From NCBI GenBank assembly GCA_944324075.1, contig CALUUZ010000005.1, forward strand, positions 124,001-188,000: DNA of 64,000 bases, written 5' to 3'. Numbering within the stretch: position 1 is the first letter of the stretch; each line of letters starts with the position of its first letter. The position numbers and the translations under genes were made by a program. Shown here piece after piece: positions 34,039-42,773 of the stretch. Under the pieces are notes generated by a model, which was not told the origin of the DNA, made no database searches, and saw nothing but the letters and a program-made list of their open reading frames with translations. This stretch comes from Candidatus Mailhella excrementigallinarum. Its GTDB lineage: Bacteria; Desulfobacterota; Desulfovibrionia; Desulfovibrionales; Desulfovibrionaceae.

Positions 34039-36063
34039 ATGCTGGAACTGATCGGGCAGGCTCTGCTCAGCTGTCTGGAACCAGTGAACATTCTGACCAT
34101 GTTCATTTCCGTCACCATAGGCATCGTCATCGGCGCCCTTCCCGGCTTCGGCGCGGCCACAGGGCTGGTGCTCGTGCTTCCTCTCACCTACAGCATCGAC
34201 CCTTCCACTGCCTTCATCGCCCTTACCGGCATTTATCTGGGCGCGGAATACGGCGGCTCCATTTCATCCATTCTCATCAACACTCCCGGCACCACCGCCG
34301 CCGTAATCACAGCCTTTGACGGGTATCCCCTGGCTCAGAGAGGACATGCGCGGGAAGCTCTGCTGCTCTCCAACGTCGCCTCGTTCAGCGGCGGCTGCTT
34401 CGGCGGCTTCATGATGCTGCTGTGCATGCCCATCCTCGGAAAATTCGTGCTCAAGTTCGGCGCCGGGGAAATCTTCATTCTCGCTGCCATTGGCCTGCTG
34501 CTGGTCGGCTCCATTGCGCGCGGCAACATGCTCAAGGGCATCGCTTCCGCCGGGCTGGGCCTGTTTTTCACCCTGTTCGGCGCGGACAGCATCAACGGCG
34601 TTTCCCGCTTTGACTTCGACGTGCCCATTCTTATCGGCGGGCTTCCGCTCATCGGCGGCATGCTCGGGATGTTCGCAGTGCCGCAGATGATCAACCTGGC
34701 TCTCAGCGCACACATCCGGCAGGAAAAGGTGGAATTCGGAGACTGTACCATCAGCGCCAACTTCTCCATGTTCCGCAAATGCGTTGCTGCCATCTATCCA
34801 AAAATGCTCGGCATTGTCGCCCGCTCCGGTCTTTTCGGCGTACTCATCGGCATTGTGCCCGGTGTGGGAGCCGCTGTGGCCAGCATGGCCGCCTATACTT
34901 CCGCCCGCAAGTATTCCAGCCATCCGGAAGAATTCGGAAAAGGCGCAAAGGAAGGCATAGTGGCTCCGGAAGCCGCCAACAACGCCCTGGTGGGCGGTTC
35001 GCTCATTCCCGTGCTTTCCCTGGGCATACCGGGTTCCCCGGCTGCCGCCATCTACATGGGGGCCATCTTTCTGCACGGCATGACGCCCGGCCCGAACTTT
35101 CTGGTCAAGGAGGCGGATCTCGTCTATCTGCTGATAGCCGCAGTCTTTCTCTGCTCTTTTGTACAGCTCTTTCTCGGAGCCGTTACCATCGGATCTCTGG
35201 CGAGTATTCTCAAGGTTTCCGCATCCCGTCTCTTTCCCGTGGTCATCACGATCTGCTGCCTCGGCGCCTTTGTCTCGCGCGGGCAGGATTTTGATATCGC
35301 CTTCTTCCTCGTCCTCGGCATTTGCGCCTTCTTTGCCATACGCCTGGGCTTCAACATGGGGGCCATTGTGCTGGGAGCATTTCTCGGCAGCACCATGGAA
35401 GTCTCGCTGCTGGAAGGCCTGACCATAGCCGGAGCCATGGGCGGCATAGGCCCCTACCTCGCCACCCGCAAAATCGCCATGGGCATGCTGCTTCTTGTCG
35501 CGCTGTATCTTGCCTGGCAGGCCTGGCAGTTCTACAGAGCTTCCCGGGCATGCAGCAAAAAGACCGGGGAATGCAAGGAAAAAGGCTCCTGGCGCGGCTA
35601 CCGGGGCTGGGATTTGGCCGTGAGTCTTGCCGTCATCGCGGCGGCGGCATGGTTCTACGGCATGGCTCGGGACTACCCGGAAACCAGCCGTCTGTTCCCG
35701 CAGATCGTATTGCTGGTCATCGGCGGATGCATGGCGATCAATGTTGTGCGCTGCATCTTCTTCGGTACGCTTTATGCCGGCATACCCGCCCCGTTTGCGG
35801 GACTCAACCTGAAAAAGGCCGCCGTATCCGTTGCGCTGTTGCTTGGGTATCTCTTCTGCATGAATCTGCTGGGATTCTATGCCTCGACCGCTCTCTTCTT
35901 CATGGCGGCCAGCTTTGTGCTCGACCTCTGGCAGAATCCGGAAATTCCCGTACTGCGCAGACTGCGCGGTTCACTGCTCTATACGGTATGCGCCGTTCCC
36001 TGCCTCTGGCTTATCTTCGTCAAGCTCTTTCGGGTATCCATGCCGGAAGGTATCCTGATGTAA
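34039..36063 (+). CDS. TTT transporter permease, TctA-TctB fusion
   Basis: 674-residue membrane protein. Residues 1-~500 are TctA: GALPGFGAATGLVLVLPLTY is the conserved N-terminal loop, repeated inversely as IGIVPGVGAAVASMAAYTSA, plus SLGIPGSPAAAIYMGAIFLH. After a charged linker (about residues 505-522) come four further hydrophobic spans that match the small subunit TctB in size and position. TctA and TctB are normally separate proteins, so this is a fusion. GGAGG precedes the ATG at 34039; an upstream open frame back to 33916 runs through repeat A3. Confidence 0.88.
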   Translation: MLELIGQALLSCLEPVNILTMFISVTIGIVIGALPGFGAATGLVLVLPLTYSIDPSTAFIALTGIYLGAEYGGSISSILINTPGTTAAVITAFDGYPLAQRGHAREALLLSNVASFSGGCFGGFMMLLCMPILGKFVLKFGAGEIFILAAIGLLLVGSIARGNMLKGIASAGLGLFFTLFGADSINGVSRFDFDVPILIGGLPLIGGMLGMFAVPQMINLALSAHIRQEKVEFGDCTISANFSMFRKCVAAIYPKMLGIVARSGLFGVLIGIVPGVGAAVASMAAYTSARKYSSHPEEFGKGAKEGIVAPEAANNALVGGSLIPVLSLGIPGSPAAAIYMGAIFLHGMTPGPNFLVKEADLVYLLIAAVFLCSFVQLFLGAVTIGSLASILKVSASRLFPVVITICCLGAFVSRGQDFDIAFFLVLGICAFFAIRLGFNMGAIVLGAFLGSTMEVSLLEGLTIAGAMGGIGPYLATRKIAMGMLLLVALYLAWQAWQFYRASRACSKKTGECKEKGSWRGYRGWDLAVSLAVIAAAAWFYGMARDYPETSRLFPQIVLLVIGGCMAINVVRCIFFGTLYAGIPAPFAGLNLKKAAVSVALLLGYLFCMNLLGFYASTALFFMAASFVLDLWQNPEIPVLRRLRGSLLYTVCAVPCLWLIFVKLFRVSMPEGILM

Positions 36064-36080
36064 AGGAAACGCTGATTAAC

Positions 36081-36250
36081 GCGTGCCTCCGGCGGCCAAG
36101 GCGGCATGGAGGGGAGCGAGGAGCGGTCAAATGTCACGCGGAGCGGAGCCTTTGGGCGGCGAAGCCGCACGAAGGCTCAAGCGAGCCAGCCGTGGATACA
36201 TGCTGCCTTTGCGGCAACGAACGTTGCCGCTTGCCTGCGCAGGCAATGCG
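36081..36250 (-). repeat. intergenic repeat family A, inverted copy A4
   Basis: GCCTCCGGCGG, GGCATGGAGGGGAGCGAGGA, GGTCAAATGTCACGCGGAGC, GGCGAAGCCGCACGAAG, CTCAAGCGAGCC and CCTTTGCGGCAACGA are inverted blocks of copy A5 (37930-38235). The GCCGCAT/ATGCGGC hairpin is deleted. Lies between two convergent genes. 36251-36323 shows nothing else. Confidence 0.72.
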
Positions 36251-36323
36251 CCTCTTGAGCAGCTCGTCAACCCGGGTGTCAAGGCAGTAGCAAGTACCGC
36301 GCTGTCTGACTGCGGAAGCGGGA

Positions 36324-37805
36324 TCAAAGGATTCCCAGCTTTCTTTTCTCCTCATGCAGGCGACGGTACAGGGTCGCAAGGCTTATTCCCATTTCCGCGG
36401 CAAGAAGGCGCTTTGCTTCCATGCCCCTGCCCTTTTCCGCCAGCCTGGCATGCAGGCTGTCCGGGGGAAACACATGTTCCGACCGGAAACCGCGGGCAGG
36501 GCCTCCGCTTCCCGGTTGCGCAGTTTCAAAACGGTGACGCATCAGTTCAAGATCAAGTACTCCGTTCTCACAGAAGTTTACACCGTATTCGATAAAGTTT
36601 TTAAGTTCCCTGATATTGCCCGGCCATCTGTAGTTCTCGAACCAGTTCAGAAGTTCACTGGTAATATGCAGAATGCGCCCGGTACTCACAGAAAACTGAT
36701 TGAGAAAGAATCCCGTGAGAAGACGCACGTCTCCCGTCCTCTCACGCAACGGAGGCACACGCAGGGGAAAAACATTGAGCCGGAAATAAAGATCCTCGCG
36801 AAATCTGCCTGCTTCCACCAGCTCGCGCAGGCTCCTGTTTGCCGCGGCGATGATGCGCACATCCACCCGGCAGGGAGTCTTCCCGCCAACACGGAGAAAA
36901 CTGCGCTCCTGAAGCGCGCGCAGCAGCTTGGCCTGAAGGGAAACCGGCATATCGGCTATTTCATCAAGAAACAGCGTTCCGCCGTGGGCTGTTTCCATCA
37001 GGCCCTTCTTGCCGCGCGGGTTGGCTCCTGAAAAGGCTCCGGCATCATATCCGAAAATTTCGCTTTCCATCAGCGCTTCGGGAATGGCCGCGCAGTTCAG
37101 AGCGACAAAGGGCTTTCCAGAACGTCTGCTGTGGGCATGAACGGCATTGGCCACAAGCTCCTTGCCCGTGCCGGACTCCCCCTGAATCAGCACTGTGGAC
37201 TCGCTTTGCGCAGCCTTGAGTATATGGGACTTCAGCATCCGTATGGCCGGGCTTTCTCCCACAATTTCTTCTATCTCCGTATGGCAGTTCCTGCCGCTGC
37301 AATCCGGCACGGATACTTCCGTTCTGAATGCCAGCTGCGCCGAAGCCTGAATTATGGAAAAAGCCTGTTCCGCCTTCAGCAGCAGAGCCTGATGCTGAAG
37401 AGGGGTCTGAGCCACCAGCTGGACGACGAAGCGGGATTGCCCGCCTACGGAAACAGGCCCCGTAAAATTGGCCTGATCCCGGCATATCTCGCGGCTCGGA
37501 CATTTACGGCACTGATTCATGTCGCCCTTGATCTGGGTAAGCTTGTTCCCTGTCTGCAGAGCGTATGCCAGAGTTGAACTGTTCGGCGTCTGAAAACCTC
37601 TTGCCCCCTGGAATGCCCGTGTTCCGCACACGCACACGCCATCAAGATCTATGGCCAGCATGGGCAGATCAAGCGTACAGCTCAGAGATTCCAGAAGCAG
37701 TTGCAACCATTGCCAGGGCAGGAGCCGTTCTTCCCCCAGCACCTTCTCCGTAAAGACTTTTCCCGTTTCTTCCCGCAGTCTCCTGTTCGTTTCGCCGCAT
37801 GTCAT
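36324..37805 (-). CDS. sigma-54-dependent transcriptional activator with Cys-containing sensor domain
   Basis: 493-residue enhancer-binding protein. Residues ~1-175 are a sensor region of no firmly recognised family that contains CRKCPSREICRD (Cys99, Cys102, Cys108), a possible metal or Fe-S site. The AAA+ domain has Walker A GESGTGKE (210-217), the sigma-54 contact loop GAFSGA (256-261; the usual Thr is Ser) and Walker B GGTLFLDEIADMP. A Fis-type HTH closes the protein (EMGISLATLYRRLHEEK). AAGGA precedes the ATG. Flanked by sigma-54 promoters for tctC, tctAB and the reductase at 38316, and preceded by TGAGAAAT motifs shared with 28709-28729, so it probably controls these loci and itself. Confidence 0.9.
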   Translation of the reverse strand: MTCGETNRRLREETGKVFTEKVLGEERLLPWQWLQLLLESLSCTLDLPMLAIDLDGVCVCGTRAFQGARGFQTPNSSTLAYALQTGNKLTQIKGDMNQCRKCPSREICRDQANFTGPVSVGGQSRFVVQLVAQTPLQHQALLLKAEQAFSIIQASAQLAFRTEVSVPDCSGRNCHTEIEEIVGESPAIRMLKSHILKAAQSESTVLIQGESGTGKELVANAVHAHSRRSGKPFVALNCAAIPEALMESEIFGYDAGAFSGANPRGKKGLMETAHGGTLFLDEIADMPVSLQAKLLRALQERSFLRVGGKTPCRVDVRIIAAANRSLRELVEAGRFREDLYFRLNVFPLRVPPLRERTGDVRLLTGFFLNQFSVSTGRILHITSELLNWFENYRWPGNIRELKNFIEYGVNFCENGVLDLELMRHRFETAQPGSGGPARGFRSEHVFPPDSLHARLAEKGRGMEAKRLLAAEMGISLATLYRRLHEEKRKLGIL

Positions 37806-37844
37806 GCCATGTTCCTTCCGCCGATGAAAAAAATGAAGAAGATA

Positions 37845-37868
37845 TGAGAAATATGAGAAAAATTCTCA
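37845..37868. promoter_or_regulatory. candidate activator operator upstream of sigma-54 activator gene
   Basis: TGAGAAAT (37845-37852) followed directly by the palindrome TGAGAAAAATTCTCA (37854-37868), 40 bases before the activator start. Same TGAGAAAT motif as at 28709-28729. Could serve autoregulation and as enhancer for the divergent reductase operon at 38255. Confidence 0.5.
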
Positions 37869-37929
37869 CAAATACAACAAAAGAACAAGCCCTGCCATGA
37901 CACAGGCGCTCGGAAAGTCGTGCGGATGA

Positions 37930-38235
37930 CACTGTGCGAGACGTACGGTTTTGCCACGGCACCGAGGCAGCAACATTCGTTGCCGCAAAGCAGCCCGTGT
38001 TCCACACGGGCGAGCGGCAGTCGTTAGGCGAGGCAGGAGCCTACGAATGGCGACAGCAGAGATAAGGCAGCATGTATCCACGGCTGGCTCGCTTGCGCCT
38101 TCGTGCGGCTCCGCCGCCCAAAGGCTCCGCTCCGCGTGACATTTGACCGCTCCTCGCCCCCCTCCATGCCGCATTACCATGCGGCGGGGGGGCGTCGCTC
38201 AAAGCTCGCTAACGCTCGCGCCTCCGGCGGTTAAG
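37930..38235 (+). repeat. intergenic repeat family A, longest copy A5
   Basis: GCCGCAAAGCAGCCCGTGT/CCACACGGGCGAGCGGCAG, an extra GCGAGGCAGGAGCC section, GCATGTATCCACGGCTGG, CGTGCGGCTCCGCCGCCC, CTCCGCTCCGCGTGACATTT, the GCCGCATTACCATGCGGC hairpin and CGCTCGCGCCTCCGGCGG. Lies between the activator operator and the sigma-54 promoter of the reductase operon. Confidence 0.8.
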
Positions 38236-38254
38236 GAACTCTGCAACATCCTGT

Positions 38255-38270
38255 TGGCATCATTTTCGCA
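38255..38270 (+). promoter_or_regulatory. sigma-54 promoter for reductase operon
   Basis: TGGCAT-CATTT-TCGCA with the 10-base GG-GC spacing; one change from TTGCA. Predicted start near 38282, 34 bases before the ATG. Confidence 0.68.
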
Positions 38271-38315
38271 TGGCCTGAAAAACAGGCCGGACAGAATATT
38301 CCGCAAAGGAGAAAC

Positions 38316-40241
38316 ATGATGGATGCACATCCGCTGTTATTTTCCGAATATATGTTTCACGGCATGAAGCTGCGCAACCGCTTCGTGCAGACTCCGATTC
38401 AGACCAGGGCCGCCGATGCGGACGGCTATGCGACCAGAGAACTTCTTGACTGGCATGCGGCCTGCGCCGGAGAAGCCGCGCCCGGCATCGTCATTGTCCA
38501 GCAGGCATATGCCTGGCCTGCCGTCAGGCTGGCACGGGGGCTTGCCCTGTGGGATGATTCCTTCATTGAGCCGCTGGCAGGACTGGTGAATATCCTGCAT
38601 GAGAAGGGAAGCAGGGTCTTTCTTCAGCTCGGCGGCACAGGCTCGCGTCTTGAAGGCAACAACATCGCGCCTTCTCCCGTTGCCGGATCGTGGGACGGAA
38701 AAATACCCCGGGAAATGACGAAGGAAGAAATGCGTCATTACCGCGACTGTTATGCGGAGGCCGGAGCAAGGCTTTTCAGGGCCGGATTTGACGGCTTTTC
38801 ACTTCAGGGATCCGGCGGAAAGTTTCTGGCTCAGTTTCTCTCCCCCCACAGCAACCGCCGTACCGATGAATACGGAGGTTCCGCCCGCAACCGCGTCCGC
38901 TACTTTCTTGAAGTCATGGACGCCATACGTCAGAAGAGTTCGGCCTCTTTTCCCATGATCATGCGTTACGATGCTTCCGACTTCATGGAAGGAGGGCATT
39001 CGCCCGAAATAGCCATGGAACAGGCGGGGCTGCTCATTGAGGGAGGAGTCAGCGCGCTGCTCATGGGCGGAGGAGGACAGGAACGCCTGAAATATGGTGT
39101 GCCTTCATGGATGATTCCCCCTGTTCCTCTGTTTGATCTCGCCCGGAGCTACAAGCGCAGTTTCCCTGACACGCCTGTCATCCTTGGAGGCAAGGCTCAT
39201 ACCCCGGAGCTGGCGGAACACATTCTTCAGTCCGGAGCGGCTGATCTGGTGGCGATCATCAGGCCCTTGCTTGCGGATCATGATTACCTTCGCAAAATGA
39301 AGGAAGGGCGCTTTTCCGACGTGCGGCGCTGTGTCTGCTGCCTCAACTGCCAGACATGGAACCGCAGGCCTGCGCTGAAGGAACGCCCGATTATCTGCAC
39401 TGTGAATCCTGCCGCATTTTCCGAAGGCAGACCCGCGGCGCCGGCTTCTTCTCCCCGAAACATCATGGTGGCAGGAGGAGGGCTGGCCGGTATGGAGGCC
39501 GCTCTCGAAGCGGCGAGACGCGGACATCGCGTTTCCCTGCATGAAAAAAACGCCGAACTCGGCGGACAGTGGCGCATAGCGGGCATGCCGCCGCATCACG
39601 AGGATTACCGCACGCTTGTCCCTTCCCTGCGCCGGGAGCTGGAAGCCGCCGGAGTGGATATCCGCCTGGGGGAACCCGTCACCCGTGAACTCGCGGAACG
39701 TCTGCGTCCCGATGACATCATCGTCGCCACGGGCGCTCTGCCCCGCAGTCTGGGCAGAGAGTATCTGCTGCCGTCATCCATGCCCGTCATACAGGGTATG
39801 GACGTGCTTCAGGGACATCTTCCCCGGGCGGAACGCATTGTCGTCATCGGCGGAAGGTATATCGGCATGGAAGCCGCCTGTCTGCTGGCGGAAGCCGGAA
39901 AAAAGGTATCTCTGATCGAAATGAACGACATGGGACAGGGGACAATCAGCCGTCTCCGTTCCGGCCTCTTTGACGCTCTCGTCCGGCTTGATGTGCGTCT
40001 CTATCCGCACAGCGCGCTGTTCCGCGTTACTTCCGATTGTGTGGAAGCACGTCATGGAGGAGGGCTCTTTCTGCTTCCCGCCGGGGCTGTTGTCACAGCC
40101 ATAGGCACTGTTCCCGACAGGACGCTTCTTGCGGAACTGGAAGGGGGGCCATGGAACATTCACACCGCAGGGGACTGCTCCGGCATAGGCGACGCCATGG
40201 ATGCCATGTATTCCGGCTGGCTCATCGGCACGACAGTTTAG
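38316..40241 (+). CDS. Old-Yellow-type FMN/FAD/4Fe-4S oxidoreductase, copy 2
   Basis: 641-residue enzyme with the same layout as the protein at 14539: FMN TIM barrel (SPHSNRRTDEYGGSARNRVR), 4Fe-4S ligands in CVCCLNCQTW and ICTVNP, then FAD (MVAGGGLAGMEAALEAARRG) and NAD(P) (VVIGGRYIGMEAACLLAEAG) domains. Probably reduces a conjugated C=C bond of an imported acid, using NAD(P)H. AAAGGAG precedes the ATG. First gene of a two-gene operon with copy 3 under a sigma-54 promoter, next to the TTT transporter and its presumed activator. Confidence 0.88.
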   Translation: MMDAHPLLFSEYMFHGMKLRNRFVQTPIQTRAADADGYATRELLDWHAACAGEAAPGIVIVQQAYAWPAVRLARGLALWDDSFIEPLAGLVNILHEKGSRVFLQLGGTGSRLEGNNIAPSPVAGSWDGKIPREMTKEEMRHYRDCYAEAGARLFRAGFDGFSLQGSGGKFLAQFLSPHSNRRTDEYGGSARNRVRYFLEVMDAIRQKSSASFPMIMRYDASDFMEGGHSPEIAMEQAGLLIEGGVSALLMGGGGQERLKYGVPSWMIPPVPLFDLARSYKRSFPDTPVILGGKAHTPELAEHILQSGAADLVAIIRPLLADHDYLRKMKEGRFSDVRRCVCCLNCQTWNRRPALKERPIICTVNPAAFSEGRPAAPASSPRNIMVAGGGLAGMEAALEAARRGHRVSLHEKNAELGGQWRIAGMPPHHEDYRTLVPSLRRELEAAGVDIRLGEPVTRELAERLRPDDIIVATGALPRSLGREYLLPSSMPVIQGMDVLQGHLPRAERIVVIGGRYIGMEAACLLAEAGKKVSLIEMNDMGQGTISRLRSGLFDALVRLDVRLYPHSALFRVTSDCVEARHGGGLFLLPAGAVVTAIGTVPDRTLLAELEGGPWNIHTAGDCSGIGDAMDAMYSGWLIGTTV

Positions 40242-40251
40242 AGGATTCTTT

Positions 40252-40325
40252 GAAAATGCTCGTTGATTTTTCGGGGCGCTGCCCCGTACCTCGTCGGGGG
40301 GAATGATTCCCCCCGACCCCCTCAA
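40252..40325 (+). repeat. family B fragment joined to repeat family D copy D2
   Basis: GAAAATGCTC (40252-40261, the right arm of the family B hairpin) runs into TTTTTCGGGGCGCTGCCCCG, CGTCGGGGGG and TTCCCCCCGACCCC, the family D blocks seen at 7231-7293. Ends about 12 bases before the next start codon. Confidence 0.6.
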
Positions 40326-40337
40326 CAGGAGAAACAT

Positions 40338-42275
40338 ATGAGACAGGCGCTGTTCCAGCCCGGCAGCATAGGCCGCACAGAACTGAAGAACCGCATTATT
40401 TACAGTTCCATGCTTCTCCGTTCATCCGACGGCAGAGGTCATTTCAGCGATGCCGCGGTGCAATCCCTGCTTATGCGCGCAGAACACGGGGCCGGCCTCA
40501 TCACTGTCCCCGGCCTTGTCAGCCGTCCGGCCGCAGACGCTGCCTACGGCCTTTCCGCTTCCATTGCGGAAGATTTGTTCATTCCCCATCTGAAAGGCAT
40601 AGTTGACGGCATCCATGCAGCCGGGGCAAAAGCCATGGCCCAGATGGGAGCAAGAGGGACCCGCATGGCGGAAGGCGTTCGCACGGTAGCCCCCTCCGCC
40701 ATGCGCTTTGCCTATGAGGACGCCGTTCCCCACGCTCTGACCATTGAGGAAATACAAATCTATATCAGGGAATTTGAACTGGCCGCCAGGCGCGCGGCCG
40801 AAGCCGGGTTCGATCTGCTTGAACTCCACGCCTGTACCGGCAAGCTTGTGAGCATGTTCATGTCTCCTTACAGCAACAGACGTACGGACGAATACGGAGG
40901 AAGCACGGAAAACCGCGCCCGGTTCGCCCGTGAGCTACTGGAGGCAATGAAGCGGGGAGCAGGCCGGAATATGCCTGTCGTGGTTCGCATGACAGTTGAC
41001 GATCTGCTGGGAGATCTGGGGCTCCAGGTGGACGAGGGGTGCCGGATCATATCCATTCTGGACAGGGCCGGGGCGGATGCCTTTCATGTCCTCGGCGGGA
41101 CTCAGGAAAAATTGTGGAATATTTCCGCGGGCTATTTCCAGCCGGAAGGCGTGTTTGGCCCCCTGCTGGCGGAAGTTCACAGAGTGACGCAAAAGCCACT
41201 GATCGGCATGGGAAAGCTCGGCAGGCCCGAACTGGCGGAATCTTTCCTGCAAAAAGGACTGGCGGATTTCATCGCATTGGGCCGTCCTCTCCTGGTTGAT
41301 CCTCTGTGGGTGGAAAAGGTGCGCTCCGGTGACGAGGCGCATATCCGTTCCTGCATCGGCTGCGTAAACTGCCTGAGCTTCGCTTCCCGCAAGGACATCA
41401 CGCCGTTCGGCGTAAGCTGCACCGTCAACCCGGGAGTGCTGCGCGAACCTGCGTATGCCGTGCTTCCTCCGGCGCGTAACCCCCGCAGGATCATGGTCAT
41501 AGGCGGAGGCCCGGCGGGCATGACGGCGGCGGCGACTCTCGCCAGACGCGGCCATTGCGTGGAGCTGTATGAAAAGGAAGCGGAAACGGGCGGACAGTGG
41601 CTGACAGCCTCGCATGCGCCCTACAAGGGGGCGTACCGGACTCTCGTGCCCATGCTCCGCCGGGATATGGACGAGGCAGGCGTGCATGTCTTCTGCAATA
41701 CACCTGTTGACGCCTCCCTGCTGAAGGAGCGCAGACCGGACCTTGTGGTTCTGGCCACCGGCGCCGTGCCTCAAGGCCTTCCTCCGGTACGGCGTCCGGA
41801 AAACGACGGGCCGCGGATAGTGCAGGGCAATGATGTCATCATGGGCCGCGCGGGTGACTGCGGCGGCCGCGTGGTTGTCGTCGGCGGGCGTTATGTCGGC
41901 ATGGAAGCGGCTCTTGTTCTTGCGGGAGAAGGCCGAGACGTTTCCGTCATAGACATGGAGGATATCGCTCACGGAACAAATCCCCGCCTCGGAGGAAAAT
42001 ACGTCAGCATGCTCGCGGAAGCCGGGGTAAAGATGTATCCCCGTACCCCGCTGCTGGAAATCACGCGCAGGGGGGCAGCCGTGTCCTTCTGCAATGCTTT
42101 TGTGGAATTGCCCGCCGATACGGTAGTTCTGGCCGTCGGAGTGCGCCCGGCTGTTGATCTGGTTCCCGTTCTGGAGGCAGAAGGCATCCCTTACCGCCGG
42201 ATCGGAGATTGCCGCAACATCGGTGACGCGCTCTATGCCATACGCGAAGGGGCTGATCTTGGAAGAGAACTATAG
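40338..42275 (+). CDS. Old-Yellow-type FMN/FAD/4Fe-4S oxidoreductase, copy 3
   Basis: 645-residue paralogue of the preceding enzyme: FMN barrel with SPYSNRRTDEYGGSTENRAR, cluster ligands in CIGCVNCLSF and SCTVNP, FAD motif MVIGGGPAGMTAAATLARRG and NAD(P) motif VVVGGRYVGMEAALVLAGEG. The barrel sequence differs enough from copy 2 that a second substrate or a hetero-oligomer (as proposed for paired Bai-type reductases) is possible. AGGAG precedes the ATG at 40338; 25 in-frame codons upstream fall within repeat D2 and are not coding. Confidence 0.88.
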   Translation: MRQALFQPGSIGRTELKNRIIYSSMLLRSSDGRGHFSDAAVQSLLMRAEHGAGLITVPGLVSRPAADAAYGLSASIAEDLFIPHLKGIVDGIHAAGAKAMAQMGARGTRMAEGVRTVAPSAMRFAYEDAVPHALTIEEIQIYIREFELAARRAAEAGFDLLELHACTGKLVSMFMSPYSNRRTDEYGGSTENRARFARELLEAMKRGAGRNMPVVVRMTVDDLLGDLGLQVDEGCRIISILDRAGADAFHVLGGTQEKLWNISAGYFQPEGVFGPLLAEVHRVTQKPLIGMGKLGRPELAESFLQKGLADFIALGRPLLVDPLWVEKVRSGDEAHIRSCIGCVNCLSFASRKDITPFGVSCTVNPGVLREPAYAVLPPARNPRRIMVIGGGPAGMTAAATLARRGHCVELYEKEAETGGQWLTASHAPYKGAYRTLVPMLRRDMDEAGVHVFCNTPVDASLLKERRPDLVVLATGAVPQGLPPVRRPENDGPRIVQGNDVIMGRAGDCGGRVVVVGGRYVGMEAALVLAGEGRDVSVIDMEDIAHGTNPRLGGKYVSMLAEAGVKMYPRTPLLEITRRGAAVSFCNAFVELPADTVVLAVGVRPAVDLVPVLEAEGIPYRRIGDCRNIGDALYAIREGADLGREL

Positions 42276-42334
42276 AAACGCTGAACAGAGTACTCTGAAC
42301 GCATGGAGAAAACTCTCTGCTCTATTATAACACC

Positions 42335-42640
42335 ATATTGATACCGCTTGTGCGGGACGTGTATTTTTACTACGGCATGGGCGGCAACATGCGCTGCCGC
42401 AAAGGCAGCCCGTGTTCCACACGGGCGAGCGGCAGTCGTTAGCGGCGCTTCACTCGGCTACGCTCCGCGAACCCTTTCTTGCGCGACCTCTCGATGACTC
42501 TCGACAGGCCCTGCCGATACTCGCTCCCGCTTGCGTTTTGCGCGGAAAACGCCGCGCTCGCACTCCGTGCCTCCTCTCCATGCCGCATCATCATGCGGCG
42601 GGGAGCGCGCTGACGCTCGCGCCTCCGGCGATCAAGGATA
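42335..42640 (+). repeat. intergenic repeat family A, long copy A6
   Basis: GCGGGACGTGTATTTTTACT, GCGGCAACATGCGCTGCCGC, AAAGGCAGCCCGTGTTCCAC with ACACGGGCGAGCGG, CGGCTACGCTCCGCG, the GCCGCATCATCATGCGGC hairpin and CGCTCGCGCCTCCGGCGA. A central section (about 42475-42560) is unlike A3 and A5. Fills most of the 498-base gap before metQ. Confidence 0.75.
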
Positions 42641-42773
42641 TTTCCAACCCTGTTCTGCACCACAGCCAAAAAAGTCTTTTCTTTCTCTCCGGAAAAAGGC
42701 ATTCCTTGAAGGTCTTCCTGCCGCGCTTGTGCGGCGCGCCGTTCACCGGAAGACGAAACAAAGGATTTTTGCG

